A stretch of 64,000 nt of DNA from positions 1,736,001-1,800,000 of the forward strand of contig NC_015276.1 in NCBI RefSeq assembly GCF_000192865.1. The letters run 5' to 3'. A program made the position numbers and the translations under genes. This DNA comes from Marinomonas mediterranea MMB-1. Its GTDB lineage: Bacteria; Pseudomonadota; Gammaproteobacteria; Pseudomonadales; Marinomonadaceae. A model generated the notes under the pieces. That model worked only from the letters and a program-made list of their open reading frames with translations. It had not been told where the DNA came from and did not search any database. Below, piece by piece: positions 35,432-43,822 of this stretch (within the stretch, counting starts at the first letter, position 1; each line of letters opens with the position of its first letter).

Positions 35432-36409
35432 TCAAGCATTGAACACTTTATTTTTGTCAAAAGGTTCATTGCTTTTAAGTACGCCATAGATGATATGAAT
35501 TAGCTTACGCATCGCTGCGCCGATGATCACCATTTTGGTTTTGCCTTTCTTACTGAGTCGCTCTTTCAGTCCTTTAAGGGCTGGATTATATTTTAGTGCC
35601 ACCATTGCTGGAAGAAAAAGCGATTTTCGTAAATGTGCTGAACCTATCTTTGACATCGGCCCCCGACCTTTTATTGAGGTTCCCGATTGGTACTCACGAG
35701 GTGCAACCCCGCAAAATGAGGCTAACTTCTTAGCACTGGCAAACTTGTGAATAGCCGAAAAATAAGATAACACCGTTGCCATTGTCTTCGCACCAATGCC
35801 TGGAATTGAGAGCAAGAGTTTTTTCTTTCTCTTCAAATCTGGATCAAGATTAATATGGTCTTCAATCTCGCCACGTATGTTGTTGATGCGTTGTTCTAGC
35901 TCTTTAATATGCTGGTGAATATCGCCTTGCACAACCTCATCAGAGACGTCGAGTCGATTTACTTCTTGTTGCCTCATATCAATCAGCATATCGAGCCGTC
36001 TAACCATCGCTTTTAGCTGCCGAGTACTAAGGGGTTCCGGCTGCCAAAGATCAGGTAAAAGTGATTCACAGAACCGAGCGATGAGCGCAGCGTCTTGTTT
36101 ATCATTCTTTATACGCAGCAGCTCACTTTGCGCAAAACCTTTTATTCGAGTTGGATTGACGACGCTAACCTTATGGTTTTGATCATACAAGTACTCAGCT
36201 AACGCATTTCCATAAACATTGGTGGCTTCCATGCAAGCATGTGTCTGTTCGACATCAAGCTGGTTTAGCCAATGAGTAAGTTTTTGGAAGCCTTCACGGT
36301 TATTTGTGAACGCTTTATGTTTCCATTTTCCAGAAGGTAAATGGAGCGCTACATCAAATTTCTTTTTTGAAATATCGATGCCGAGAGTGGAGGTGATGGA
36401 TTGATTCAT
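35432..36409 (-). CDS. IS110-family transposase, copy 1
   Basis: 325 aa DEDD-type transposase. Catalytic acidic residues are in LGIDISKKK (Asp12), MEATNVYG (Glu61) and KNDKQDAAL (Asp103/Asp106). The C-terminal Transposase_20 part has SIPGIGAKTMATVL, FCGVAPREYQSG and KGRGPMSKIGSAHLRK, which includes the conserved Ser region. It differs from copy 2 by a single residue (Leu here, Val there in GSAHxRK). It appears intact and so possibly active. Confidence 0.95.
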   Translation of the reverse strand: MNQSITSTLGIDISKKKFDVALHLPSGKWKHKAFTNNREGFQKLTHWLNQLDVEQTHACMEATNVYGNALAEYLYDQNHKVSVVNPTRIKGFAQSELLRIKNDKQDAALIARFCESLLPDLWQPEPLSTRQLKAMVRRLDMLIDMRQQEVNRLDVSDEVVQGDIHQHIKELEQRINNIRGEIEDHINLDPDLKRKKKLLLSIPGIGAKTMATVLSYFSAIHKFASAKKLASFCGVAPREYQSGTSIKGRGPMSKIGSAHLRKSLFLPAMVALKYNPALKGLKERLSKKGKTKMVIIGAAMRKLIHIIYGVLKSNEPFDKNKVFNA

Positions 36410-36609
36410 GTTTTACTAACCTTGTGAATACAGGCTTTGAATGCCTAAGATACCGTCCAGTAAGAAACAAGAAGGTGAGGGAATAATCTGACCCACAGGT
36501 TGAATCACCCAAGATGAAAACATCCTCACTCACCCAGCTACATTACGCTTGTACAAACATAATGTAGCTGTTGATCAAGATACAAGATGAAAAAATCTCT
36601 ACTTTTTTC
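36410..36609 (-). ncRNA. Candidate IS110 bridge RNA region, copy 1
   Basis: The 200-bp left end contains the same long hairpin as copy 2 (CAGCTACATTATG with CATAATGTAGC-type partner, window 36537-36571) and a second palindrome GATGAAAA...TTTTCATC at the tip (36587-36612). IS110-group elements transcribe guide RNAs from this position; that role here is inferred from position only. The loop of the tip palindrome is inverted relative to copy 2. Confidence 0.4.
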
Positions 36610-36635
36610 ATCTGACCCTAATTCTCCTATTCTGT

Positions 36636-37544
36636 CTATAGAGCAGATTTTGCATCCCTGTATATTTCATTCACTGGTATGATCCGCATACAGCCTTTAT
36701 ACAACAAAACCAGCAAAAGTATTGGCATGATAAGCAAATCAAAGACGTTAAGTGCGATGCTGGTAAAAACGTGTTTGGATACGGTCGATACTTTGTGGGT
36801 AATGTGTTTTCTCGTCATGGATTTAAGATAATGCAGACTGTCTTCAGCATGTTCTTTAAAATCTGTGTGCTGTTTATGTGAAACTAATTCATTGTGCGTA
36901 TTCTGTAACACGTTAGACAGGTTTTGCCTTTTCTCTTGTGTGAGTTCTTGGCTTACCAGTGAGGAAAGATGAATGCTGTACGGTAACGCAATGTGCGCCA
37001 ATAAGAACATGGCAACCGCCACTTTTCCGACATGATACAAGGTTGAAGAAATGCTCTGCGACCGTAAAAGCAATTTTGCAACGTAATATAAAATGCTCGT
37101 TAACAGCACGAGCTTAAATAACAAAGGGCTTACCCAATACGAAAGGTCATTCAATAACGCCAGTATTTCGAGCGCCGCGAGTGAAGCAAGTTGAACACCG
37201 ATGCCCTGCTCCAGCAAAGAAGCGAAGCTCTGTAATACATTACCAATATCGACATTAAAAGACGCAAAGAAAGACACCCCAACCGTCGAGCTACTCGCAA
37301 TCTCAGTAACCGCTAAAAGCTCGGTAAAGTTCAGAATATCGGTATTCGCCACGGCTCGAACGGAACTCAAATAACTCTGATTATGAAGATAAAGCGACGA
37401 CATCTTGAACCAATCTGCAAGAAAGACGAGCTGATTGAATTGCAACAACAATAGAAATGCAACCAAGGCGACTAGCTTGAGTAACGTGAATTTGTTTTGT
37501 CCAACGTACCGATGCATAGACTGAGAAAATTCTGTTTTAGACAC
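36636..37544 (-). CDS. Unknown multi-pass membrane protein
   Basis: 302 aa. It has hydrophobic segments around residues 20-43, 100-125, 130-158, 170-190 and 265-285. A charged, His-rich helical stretch (about 200-255: TQEKRQNLSNVLQNTHNELV, then HKQHTDFKEHAEDS) interrupts them and is probably a coiled coil. The GTG start at 37544 has GAGGGA upstream. No family recognised. It lies 58 bp downstream of the anchored lysozyme gene on the same strand, both enclosed by inverted IS110 copies, so the two may work together at the envelope. Confidence 0.7.
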   Translation of the reverse strand: MSKTEFSQSMHRYVGQNKFTLLKLVALVAFLLLLQFNQLVFLADWFKMSSLYLHNQSYLSSVRAVANTDILNFTELLAVTEIASSSTVGVSFFASFNVDIGNVLQSFASLLEQGIGVQLASLAALEILALLNDLSYWVSPLLFKLVLLTSILYYVAKLLLRSQSISSTLYHVGKVAVAMFLLAHIALPYSIHLSSLVSQELTQEKRQNLSNVLQNTHNELVSHKQHTDFKEHAEDSLHYLKSMTRKHITHKVSTVSKHVFTSIALNVFDLLIMPILLLVLLYKGCMRIIPVNEIYRDAKSAL

Positions 37545-37602
37545 GTATCCGTCCCTCTGCTCGTATTATTTTGTACTCTCGTGTACTTGTTCGCTCTGGA
37601 TA

Positions 37603-38391
37603 TTATTTGGCACAGCGGATGTCGTCCAAGCCATTGTCACCACGCGTTACCACATCCAGATCAACCGGCCCCGTAATCCCCTTCACTGAACCTCGGTCAC
37701 TGTATTGCCACAAGGTTAAATTCTTCACGTTTTTTGGCGCATCCATCTTCTTTGCGTAGTCAGCCAACCAAAATACATGATGATCAAAACTTGGCCCAAT
37801 ATCGAGATCCCAGAAACTACGATACGAATAAATCATAGGCAAACAGCCTGTTGCCGCTTCCACTTTATCGGAAAAGACTTTTAGCCTTTTCTTAATCTCT
37901 TCTGGGTCTTGATGTTCGGTGACTTCGACGTCCACCATTGGCAACAAATGAGGGGAATATTCAGACACTTGACGAAGGTAGTTTTCGGCTTGCTTCTCTG
38001 GATCATCTTCCGCTTCAAAGAAGTGATACGCGCCATACAACAGCGTATCTTGCTTAGCGAGAGCCGTCATATGACGATGGAACATAGGGTCGGTATAAGT
38101 CATACCATCCGTCGCCTTTAAATACACAAAGGCCACATCCGTTTCTAAGACTTTTGTCCAATCAATAACACCCTGATCGTAAGAAACATCGATGCCGTGT
38201 ACCTTGTGGGATGAATCACCACCATGCTTAATGTACTGCGCGGCAAGAGGCTGTTCTTTTAAAGACTGTTTTGTTGCGGATACGTGCTCGCCCGACGGCG
38301 TAGCAAAATCAAACATCGGCCGCCATACAATAAACGCCATTAAAATGACGAACGGCAAGTACTCTATATACTTATCGAATTGCTCTTTCAT
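37603..38391 (-). CDS. Membrane-anchored GH25 lysozyme
   Basis: About 263 aa. An N-terminal hydrophobic helix (IEYLPFVILMAFIVW) anchors it, followed by a glycoside hydrolase 25 muramidase domain. That domain shows HGIDVSYDQGVIDW, FVYLKATDGMTYTDPMF, YGAYHFF, LPMVDVEVTE (acidic catalytic residues) and ALADY/LWQYSDRG-type ends. The ATG at 38391 is nine bases from AAGGA; an upstream ATG at 38403 lies too close to it. GH25 enzymes cleave peptidoglycan. Being cell-anchored, it may remodel the producer's own wall or act in competition. Confidence 0.85.
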   Translation of the reverse strand: MKEQFDKYIEYLPFVILMAFIVWRPMFDFATPSGEHVSATKQSLKEQPLAAQYIKHGGDSSHKVHGIDVSYDQGVIDWTKVLETDVAFVYLKATDGMTYTDPMFHRHMTALAKQDTLLYGAYHFFEAEDDPEKQAENYLRQVSEYSPHLLPMVDVEVTEHQDPEEIKKRLKVFSDKVEAATGCLPMIYSYRSFWDLDIGPSFDHHVFWLADYAKKMDAPKNVKNLTLWQYSDRGSVKGITGPVDLDVVTRGDNGLDDIRCAK

Positions 38392-38463
38392 AAAGCGTTT
38401 CATCCTTAAAAGAGTGTTTCAGCCCATTCTAAGATAGTTAGATTAAAAGAATTAGGGTCAGAT

Positions 38464-38665
38464 GAAAATAGATCTCTGCTTTTTTCATCTTGTATCTTGA
38501 TCAACAGCTACATTATGTTTGTACAAGCGTAATGTAGCTGGGTGAGTGAGGATGTTTTCATCTTGGGTGATTCAACCTGTGGGTCAGATTATTCCCTCAC
38601 CTTCTTGTTTCTTACTGGACGGTATCTTAGGCATTCAAAGCCTGTATTCACAAGGTTAGTAAAAC
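38464..38665 (+). ncRNA. Candidate IS110 bridge RNA region, copy 2
   Basis: Non-coding left end with a strong 11-bp stem CAGCTACATTA/TAATGTAGCTG (38505-38540) and a tip palindrome GATGAAAA...TTTTTTCATC (38462-38490). Size and position fit the guide RNA of IS110-group elements. The guide loops cannot be assigned without the exact donor and target joints. Confidence 0.45.
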
Positions 38666-39643
38666 ATGAATCAATCCATCACCTCCACTCTCGGCATCGA
38701 TATTTCAAAAAAGAAATTTGATGTAGCGCTCCATTTACCTTCTGGAAAATGGAAACATAAAGCGTTCACAAATAACCGTGAAGGCTTCCAAAAACTTACT
38801 CATTGGCTAAACCAGCTTGATGTCGAACAGACACATGCTTGCATGGAAGCCACCAATGTTTATGGAAATGCGTTAGCTGAGTACTTGTATGATCAAAACC
38901 ATAAGGTTAGCGTCGTCAATCCAACTCGAATAAAAGGTTTTGCGCAAAGTGAGCTGCTGCGTATAAAGAATGATAAACAAGACGCTGCGCTCATCGCTCG
39001 GTTCTGTGAATCACTTTTACCTGATCTTTGGCAGCCGGAACCCCTTAGTACTCGGCAGCTAAAAGCGATGGTTAGACGGCTCGATATGCTGATTGATATG
39101 AGGCAACAAGAAGTAAATCGACTCGACGTCTCTGATGAGGTTGTGCAAGGCGATATTCACCAGCATATTAAAGAGCTAGAACAACGCATCAACAACATAC
39201 GTGGCGAGATTGAAGACCATATTAATCTTGATCCAGATTTGAAGAGAAAGAAAAAACTCTTGCTCTCAATTCCAGGCATTGGTGCGAAGACAATGGCAAC
39301 GGTGTTATCTTATTTTTCGGCTATTCACAAGTTTGCCAGTGCTAAGAAGTTAGCCTCATTTTGCGGGGTTGCACCTCGTGAGTACCAATCGGGAACCTCA
39401 ATAAAAGGTCGGGGGCCGATGTCAAAGATAGGTTCAGCACATGTACGAAAATCGCTTTTTCTTCCAGCAATGGTGGCACTAAAATATAATCCAGCCCTTA
39501 AAGGACTGAAAGAGCGACTCAGTAAGAAAGGCAAAACCAAAATGGTGATCATCGGCGCAGCGATGCGTAAGCTAATTCATATCATCTATGGCGTACTTAA
39601 AAGCAATGAACCTTTTGACAAAAATAAAGTGTTCAATGCTTGA
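38666..39643 (+). CDS. IS110-family transposase, copy 2
   Basis: 325 aa, identical to copy 1 except Val for Leu in the GSAHxRK stretch. The full DEDD set and the C-terminal Ser region are present. The near-perfect identity means the duplication is recent. Confidence 0.95.
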   Translation: MNQSITSTLGIDISKKKFDVALHLPSGKWKHKAFTNNREGFQKLTHWLNQLDVEQTHACMEATNVYGNALAEYLYDQNHKVSVVNPTRIKGFAQSELLRIKNDKQDAALIARFCESLLPDLWQPEPLSTRQLKAMVRRLDMLIDMRQQEVNRLDVSDEVVQGDIHQHIKELEQRINNIRGEIEDHINLDPDLKRKKKLLLSIPGIGAKTMATVLSYFSAIHKFASAKKLASFCGVAPREYQSGTSIKGRGPMSKIGSAHVRKSLFLPAMVALKYNPALKGLKERLSKKGKTKMVIIGAAMRKLIHIIYGVLKSNEPFDKNKVFNA

Positions 39644-39704
39644 AATTCAAGACGGTATCTGACCCTAATTCTTTTAATTCTTGAACCGCATTAAAGGTAA
39701 TATC

Positions 39705-40103
39705 TTGAATCGCTTCTTCGTTTTGTTAATTGGCATATTTTTCTTTTTAACTGCTTCGTTTGCTAACGCAGGGAATGATTATATTTGCGCTCAGTCTGAT
39801 AATTTGTTTTGCGGGAAAAACACTACGTTTAGCCCGCTTGGTAAAGTAGCCGGTGCTTTTCAGGTTTATAACTATTCATTTGTTTTTGGTAGCGCTCAGC
39901 GTATGAGTAAACGGGTTATCTTTTTAGATTTGTCAGGCAAGCTCATAGGCATTTATGCAGTCCCTGAAGCTGCTACAGCAATTCAAGGTAGCTGTGTCAT
40001 TTTCCCTTTCGAAGCCAGAACAGGCAATTCAATTTGTTTTAAACAAGGTGAGCTTCCACAAGTAACATGGTTAGATGGTGAACATTTTGAGTTATACCAG
40101 TAA
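39705..40103 (+). CDS. Small secreted protein, unknown, next to IS110
   Basis: About 132 aa from a TTG at 39705 that directly precedes a good signal peptide (NRFFVLLIGIFFFLTASFANA), with AAAGG upstream. The frame is open back to a TTG at 39681, nine bases after the IS end. The mature part has four cysteines (YICAQ, LFCGK, GSCVIF, SICFK), suggesting two disulfides. The IS has landed just upstream and has probably separated the gene from its original promoter. No family recognised. Confidence 0.65.
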   Translation: MNRFFVLLIGIFFFLTASFANAGNDYICAQSDNLFCGKNTTFSPLGKVAGAFQVYNYSFVFGSAQRMSKRVIFLDLSGKLIGIYAVPEAATAIQGSCVIFPFEARTGNSICFKQGELPQVTWLDGEHFELYQ

Positions 40104-40159
40104 GCAAATCTGGTGGCTTTTTTAGGTTTTCCCCTCACGATTGTGTGCAGACTCCGCTA

Positions 40160-40918
40160 TTAGACAATCTTGAACTTCTCAGCGAGCGGGGCGAGGGCTT
40201 CGATGTCTTCTTCATTCATGCCGTCGTCGGTGATGATTTCATGAAATGCGTCTAGATCGTCCACTTTGAAGAGGGAGAAGGCGTTATATTTGCCACTGTC
40301 GGCCACTAATATGCTTTTTTCTGAGCAGTTGATCATGTCGACTTTGAGCGCTTTTTTTGCTTCGGTCGGTGTGGATACGCCGTGTTTCATGCTCCAAAAA
40401 TTACAACTTATAAACGCCAAGTCAGTGTAGATGGAGTTGAGTAACTGTCTTGCGTGTTCGCCGACACAGCTCTGGCTAGAGCTGTCAATCTCGCCGCCAA
40501 GCGTGGTGACTTGGATTTGTTTAAATTGACTTAAAAACAAAGCGATTCTGAGATCGGGCGTGATCACTCTTAATGGAATGTGCGAGATGTTTTTAGCAAT
40601 CTCCATCGTGGTGGTGCCCGCATCAAGGATGATGGTTTTGCCTGCGGTCACGCACTCTGCAGCCGCTTTTGCGATTCTTTGTTTCTCTTCGGTATATAGG
40701 GTGTTCTTTTCTTGTACCGTGAGTTGCTTGGCGACGAAGTTATTGAGTGTTACCCCTCCGTGGGTTCTTCTTACAGCGCCTTGCTGTTCAAGGTCTATTA
40801 AATCTCTTCGAATGGTGGCAGGCGAAACATCGATTTTGTTAACCAGCTCATCGACCGTCGCTAAGCTAGTATCTTTGAGGTAATCAACAATTTCTTTGTA
40901 CCGGTGCTGTTTTTTCAA
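40160..40918 (-). CDS. DeoR/GlpR-family regulator of the D-apionate locus
   Basis: 252 aa. The N-terminal winged helix reads TVDELVNKIDVSPATIRRDLIDLEQQGAVRRTHGG, the DeoR signature. The C-terminal DeoR sensor domain (from about 75) includes ILDAGTTTMEIAK and is related to sugar-phosphate isomerases. The TTG start at 40918 has AAAGG seven bases upstream. It ends the seven-gene minus-strand run after the TRAP genes. It probably represses the cluster in response to a sugar phosphate intermediate such as an erythrulose phosphate. Confidence 0.88.
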   Translation of the reverse strand: MKKQHRYKEIVDYLKDTSLATVDELVNKIDVSPATIRRDLIDLEQQGAVRRTHGGVTLNNFVAKQLTVQEKNTLYTEEKQRIAKAAAECVTAGKTIILDAGTTTMEIAKNISHIPLRVITPDLRIALFLSQFKQIQVTTLGGEIDSSSQSCVGEHARQLLNSIYTDLAFISCNFWSMKHGVSTPTEAKKALKVDMINCSEKSILVADSGKYNAFSLFKVDDLDAFHEIITDDGMNEEDIEALAPLAEKFKIV

Positions 40919-40947
40919 AGCTAAGACCTTTATTTAAAACGAAAAGA

Positions 40948-42213
40948 CTATTTTACCCAAAAAAGGGTGAGTTCAGGAAATATTGTAATGATAAGCAAGC
41001 AACAGAGCAAAGTGCCCAAAGGTACGAGCGTCGACAATATGACCTTTTCAACTGCTATATCGGCAACTTGGCTTGCTGCAAAGAGCGTGACACCAAGCGG
41101 TGGCGTGAACATTCCGATGGCCAAGTTTACGACCATAACGATACCAAAGTGCACGGGATCGATACCAAACATAATGGCGATTGGTGTGAGGATCGGCGCG
41201 AGCAATAAAATTGAAGCGGATGTTTCGACAAACATGCCAACTAAAAGAAGCAATAAGTTAACCGCCATTAGAAACTGCAATTTGGTGGTGAACGTGTCAC
41301 TGGCGTAGGCGGATAAGGTTTGTGGTAAGTCAGAGCGACTGACTAAAAAGCTCAGCAAAGAGGCAGCGGCAATGATCAACATAACCGAAGTAGTCGAGAT
41401 CACAGAGCCTTTAAGGATTTTGGGTATGTCCTTGAAGGTGATTTCTTTATAAACGAATACGCCTAAGAAAAGACCATAAATAACGGCGATGGCAGAAGCC
41501 TCGGTCGGTGTGAAGATACCGCCGTAGATTCCACCGAGTATCAATGTGGGCATGAGCAGCGCGAGTATCGCGTCTTTTGATGAGGTCAGGAGGTTTTGTC
41601 GATCAACCGAATCGTGTTTGCCCTGACCGGTTACTAGGCACCAAATAACGACCATGGCGATAAGTGCTGCGCCCATCAATAACCCTGGACCAATGGCTGC
41701 AAGAAACAGTTTACCTATTGATGTGTTGGTACTGATCCCGTACATGATTAACGGAACAGAAGGGGGGATGATGATCCCAAGGTTTGCTGACGAGGCTTGT
41801 ATCGCCGTTGCCATGGGTTTGGGGTAACCGTGGCGAATCATAGCGGGTAACAGAATGGCACCGACCGCGTAGGTTGTTGCGACACTGGAGCCGGACACCG
41901 CAGCGAAGATCATACTGGTAATGACACATGCCATCGCCAAGCCGCCCTGTATGTTACCCACCAGAGATTTTGCAAAAGTGACGAGGCGCTTTGACACACC
42001 GCCTTGTCCCATTATGTTTCCCGCAAGAATGAACAGCGGTACGGCCATTAATGGGAAGCTGTCTAACCCTGAGAACATGCGTTGTGGAATGATGATCAAG
42101 GGAAGGTTGCTAAAAAAGTACAGGCCGATGGCGCAAGCAAGTACGATCGCTACCGCGATCGGAACAGACAAGGCAATAAATGAAAACAGGAGAGTAACAA
42201 TAGCGGTTGGCAT
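40948..42213 (-). CDS. dctM: TRAP transporter large permease (DctM type)
   Basis: 421 aa, about 12 hydrophobic helices. DctM landmarks are PLFILAGNIMGQGGVSKRLV, AAVSGSSVATTYAVGAILLPAM, ASSANLGIIIPPSVPLIMYG and the C-terminal FGIVMVVNLAIGMFTPPLGV. It drives sodium-coupled uptake with the small permease, whose gene ends two bases before this start. The ATG at 42213 has AGAGGT upstream. Confidence 0.93.
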   Translation of the reverse strand: MPTAIVTLLFSFIALSVPIAVAIVLACAIGLYFFSNLPLIIIPQRMFSGLDSFPLMAVPLFILAGNIMGQGGVSKRLVTFAKSLVGNIQGGLAMACVITSMIFAAVSGSSVATTYAVGAILLPAMIRHGYPKPMATAIQASSANLGIIIPPSVPLIMYGISTNTSIGKLFLAAIGPGLLMGAALIAMVVIWCLVTGQGKHDSVDRQNLLTSSKDAILALLMPTLILGGIYGGIFTPTEASAIAVIYGLFLGVFVYKEITFKDIPKILKGSVISTTSVMLIIAAASLLSFLVSRSDLPQTLSAYASDTFTTKLQFLMAVNLLLLLVGMFVETSASILLLAPILTPIAIMFGIDPVHFGIVMVVNLAIGMFTPPLGVTLFAASQVADIAVEKVILSTLVPLGTLLCCLLIITIFPELTLFWVK

Positions 42214-42215
42214 GG

Positions 42216-42737
42216 TTATACCTCTGCGGTAGGGGTGGCGGTAACGGAAGGTGTTTCTGGTTCACTTTGTTCTACATTAACCAGATGCCATTCTAATACC
42301 GAAGGTAGCGCTAAAATGGCTCCGATTGGGATGCTGACATACATCCAAAAGGCAGAAATATTGAGCATCGCGACATTTTGACTTTTAACCCTTATTGCGA
42401 TCTCCCAGCCATACCAAATCAATATTAAAAGAAAGCCAACCACCAGTGCGGTAACAATTCGAAGCGCCCAAGTGTTCAGCCGTCCCGGTAGAATATCAGC
42501 AAAAAAATTAATGGTGATCATGCTGCCGCGACTAAAGACACAACCCATTGAGATGAACACCATCCATACCATCATCATTCTTGCGGTAATTTCAGACCAA
42601 GTAGAAGGGGAGTCAAACACGAAGCGAGTAACGACTTGAAAGAACACGAGTAAAGCAATTAAAGCAATCAGCAAAGCAGAGGTGTTGACTGCGACGCTTG
42701 TTACAAGGCGACTGAATTTAATAATAAATTTTGTCAC
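42216..42737 (-). CDS. dctQ: TRAP transporter small permease (DctQ type)
   Basis: 173 aa, four predicted membrane helices. The DctQ features SPSTWSEITARMMMVWMVFISMGCVFSRG are clear. GTG start at 42737 with AGGAT upstream. It works as a complex with DctM. Confidence 0.9.
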   Translation of the reverse strand: MTKFIIKFSRLVTSVAVNTSALLIALIALLVFFQVVTRFVFDSPSTWSEITARMMMVWMVFISMGCVFSRGSMITINFFADILPGRLNTWALRIVTALVVGFLLILIWYGWEIAIRVKSQNVAMLNISAFWMYVSIPIGAILALPSVLEWHLVNVEQSEPETPSVTATPTAEV

Positions 42738-42791
42738 GTTAGTATCCTCTTAAAAAAAGGCTAACGGCAGATGCAGTTAGCCTCGTTTTGA

Positions 42792-43772
42792 TTAATTCAT
42801 TGCTTCAATGTCAGCCAGCTGTTGGGTGAACCCCATGTCGCTTGCCAGTTTCTTTCTGATCGGTGCGGTTGCTTCGATAAAGGGCTCGATATCAACAGTG
42901 TGAATGGTCATGCCTTGCTTTGTCAGCTCGGTCATCGCTTCTGCTTCAAGTTTCGCGCGTGATTCACGCATGGCTTTAGCTGCGACGTTTGCCGATTCTT
43001 GCACCCACTGTTGTTCTTGTTGAGACAGTCCATCCCAATAAGATTGAGACATTGCGATGACGGCAGGGCTGTAAAAATGCTGCGTCATGGACGCTTGTTT
43101 TTGTACTTCATACAGCTTTGATGTCACCGCTAAGTTAATCGGGTTTTCTTGACCGTCGATCGTACCTTGTTGTAACGCAGTAAACACTTCAGTCCACGAC
43201 ATTGGCACGGGTGCTGAACCAAGGCTTTTAAATGTCGCAAGGTGAACTTTGTTTTCCATGGTACGTATTTTATTGCCGTCCATGTCTGACGGTTTTAAGA
43301 TGGCTGGGCCATTGTACGTTAGCTGACGGAAACCGTTTTCACCCCAAGCTAACCCTTTAATCCCATGGTTGGATAAGCCCTTAAGCATATTTTGACCAAT
43401 ACTGCTGTCTAATACTTTATGGGCGTGATCATAGCTTTTGAAAATGTACGGGAAATCGAACAAATACACGTCTTTGTCAAAGTTTCCTAGTGGCCCGGTC
43501 GATGAAATCGTCATGGCAGTGATGCCAAGTTGCAGGCTTTCTATGACTTCTCGTTCGCCGCCCAATGCACCCGCTGGCTTCAAATCAACCTTAAATTCGT
43601 GATTACTTCGTTTATCAAGCTCAGATTGAAAGGCTTTTGCTGCCGCGCCGTATTGAGAATCCATCGTTTGTGTAAAGGCAATGTTTAAACTCTTAGCTTC
43701 AACCGCCAATGGCGATAGGACAACAGCGCTTAAAGCAATGCATTTAAAGACGTTAGATTTAATCGTTTTCAT
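42792..43772 (-). CDS. dctP: TRAP solute-binding protein (DctP type), probable D-apionate binder
   Basis: 326 aa periplasmic protein with a signal peptide ending near LAVEAKS. The DctP fold is shown by GGEREVIESLQLGITAM, GENGFRQLTYNGPAI, KIRTMENKVHLATFKSLGSAPVPMSWTEVFTALQQGTIDGQENP. The Arg in KIRTM normally binds a carboxylate, fitting an acid sugar. ATG with AGGA upstream. Substrate assignment rests on the catabolic genes next to it. Confidence 0.88.
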   Translation of the reverse strand: MKTIKSNVFKCIALSAVVLSPLAVEAKSLNIAFTQTMDSQYGAAAKAFQSELDKRSNHEFKVDLKPAGALGGEREVIESLQLGITAMTISSTGPLGNFDKDVYLFDFPYIFKSYDHAHKVLDSSIGQNMLKGLSNHGIKGLAWGENGFRQLTYNGPAILKPSDMDGNKIRTMENKVHLATFKSLGSAPVPMSWTEVFTALQQGTIDGQENPINLAVTSKLYEVQKQASMTQHFYSPAVIAMSQSYWDGLSQQEQQWVQESANVAAKAMRESRAKLEAEAMTELTKQGMTIHTVDIEPFIEATAPIRKKLASDMGFTQQLADIEAMN

Positions 43773-43822
43773 GGATTTATCCTCTTTGTTATTTTTGTTT
43801 GGGCTTAAATTTATAAAACGTA

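Larger units (their letters stand above)
35403..36625 (-). mobile_element. IS110-family element, copy 1
   Basis: About 1223 bp, bounded by AGAATCAGGGTCAGAT and ATCTGACCCTAATTCT. It is nearly identical to 38448-39672 but inverted. There are ~200 bp of non-coding DNA before the transposase and ~20 bp after it, the layout of the IS110 group that encodes its guide (bridge) RNA at the left end. Exact ends are uncertain because flanking bases extend the inverted repeat. Confidence 0.9.
38448..39672 (+). mobile_element. IS110-family element, copy 2
   Basis: About 1225 bp, bounded by AGAATTAGGGTCAGAT and its exact complement ATCTGACCCTAATTCT. The inverted repeat extends outward to 22 bp (ATTAAAAG on the left, CTTTTAAT on the right), so the target was itself palindromic. 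Together with copy 1 it forms a ~1.2-kb inverted pair around a 1.8-kb central segment. Confidence 0.9.
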
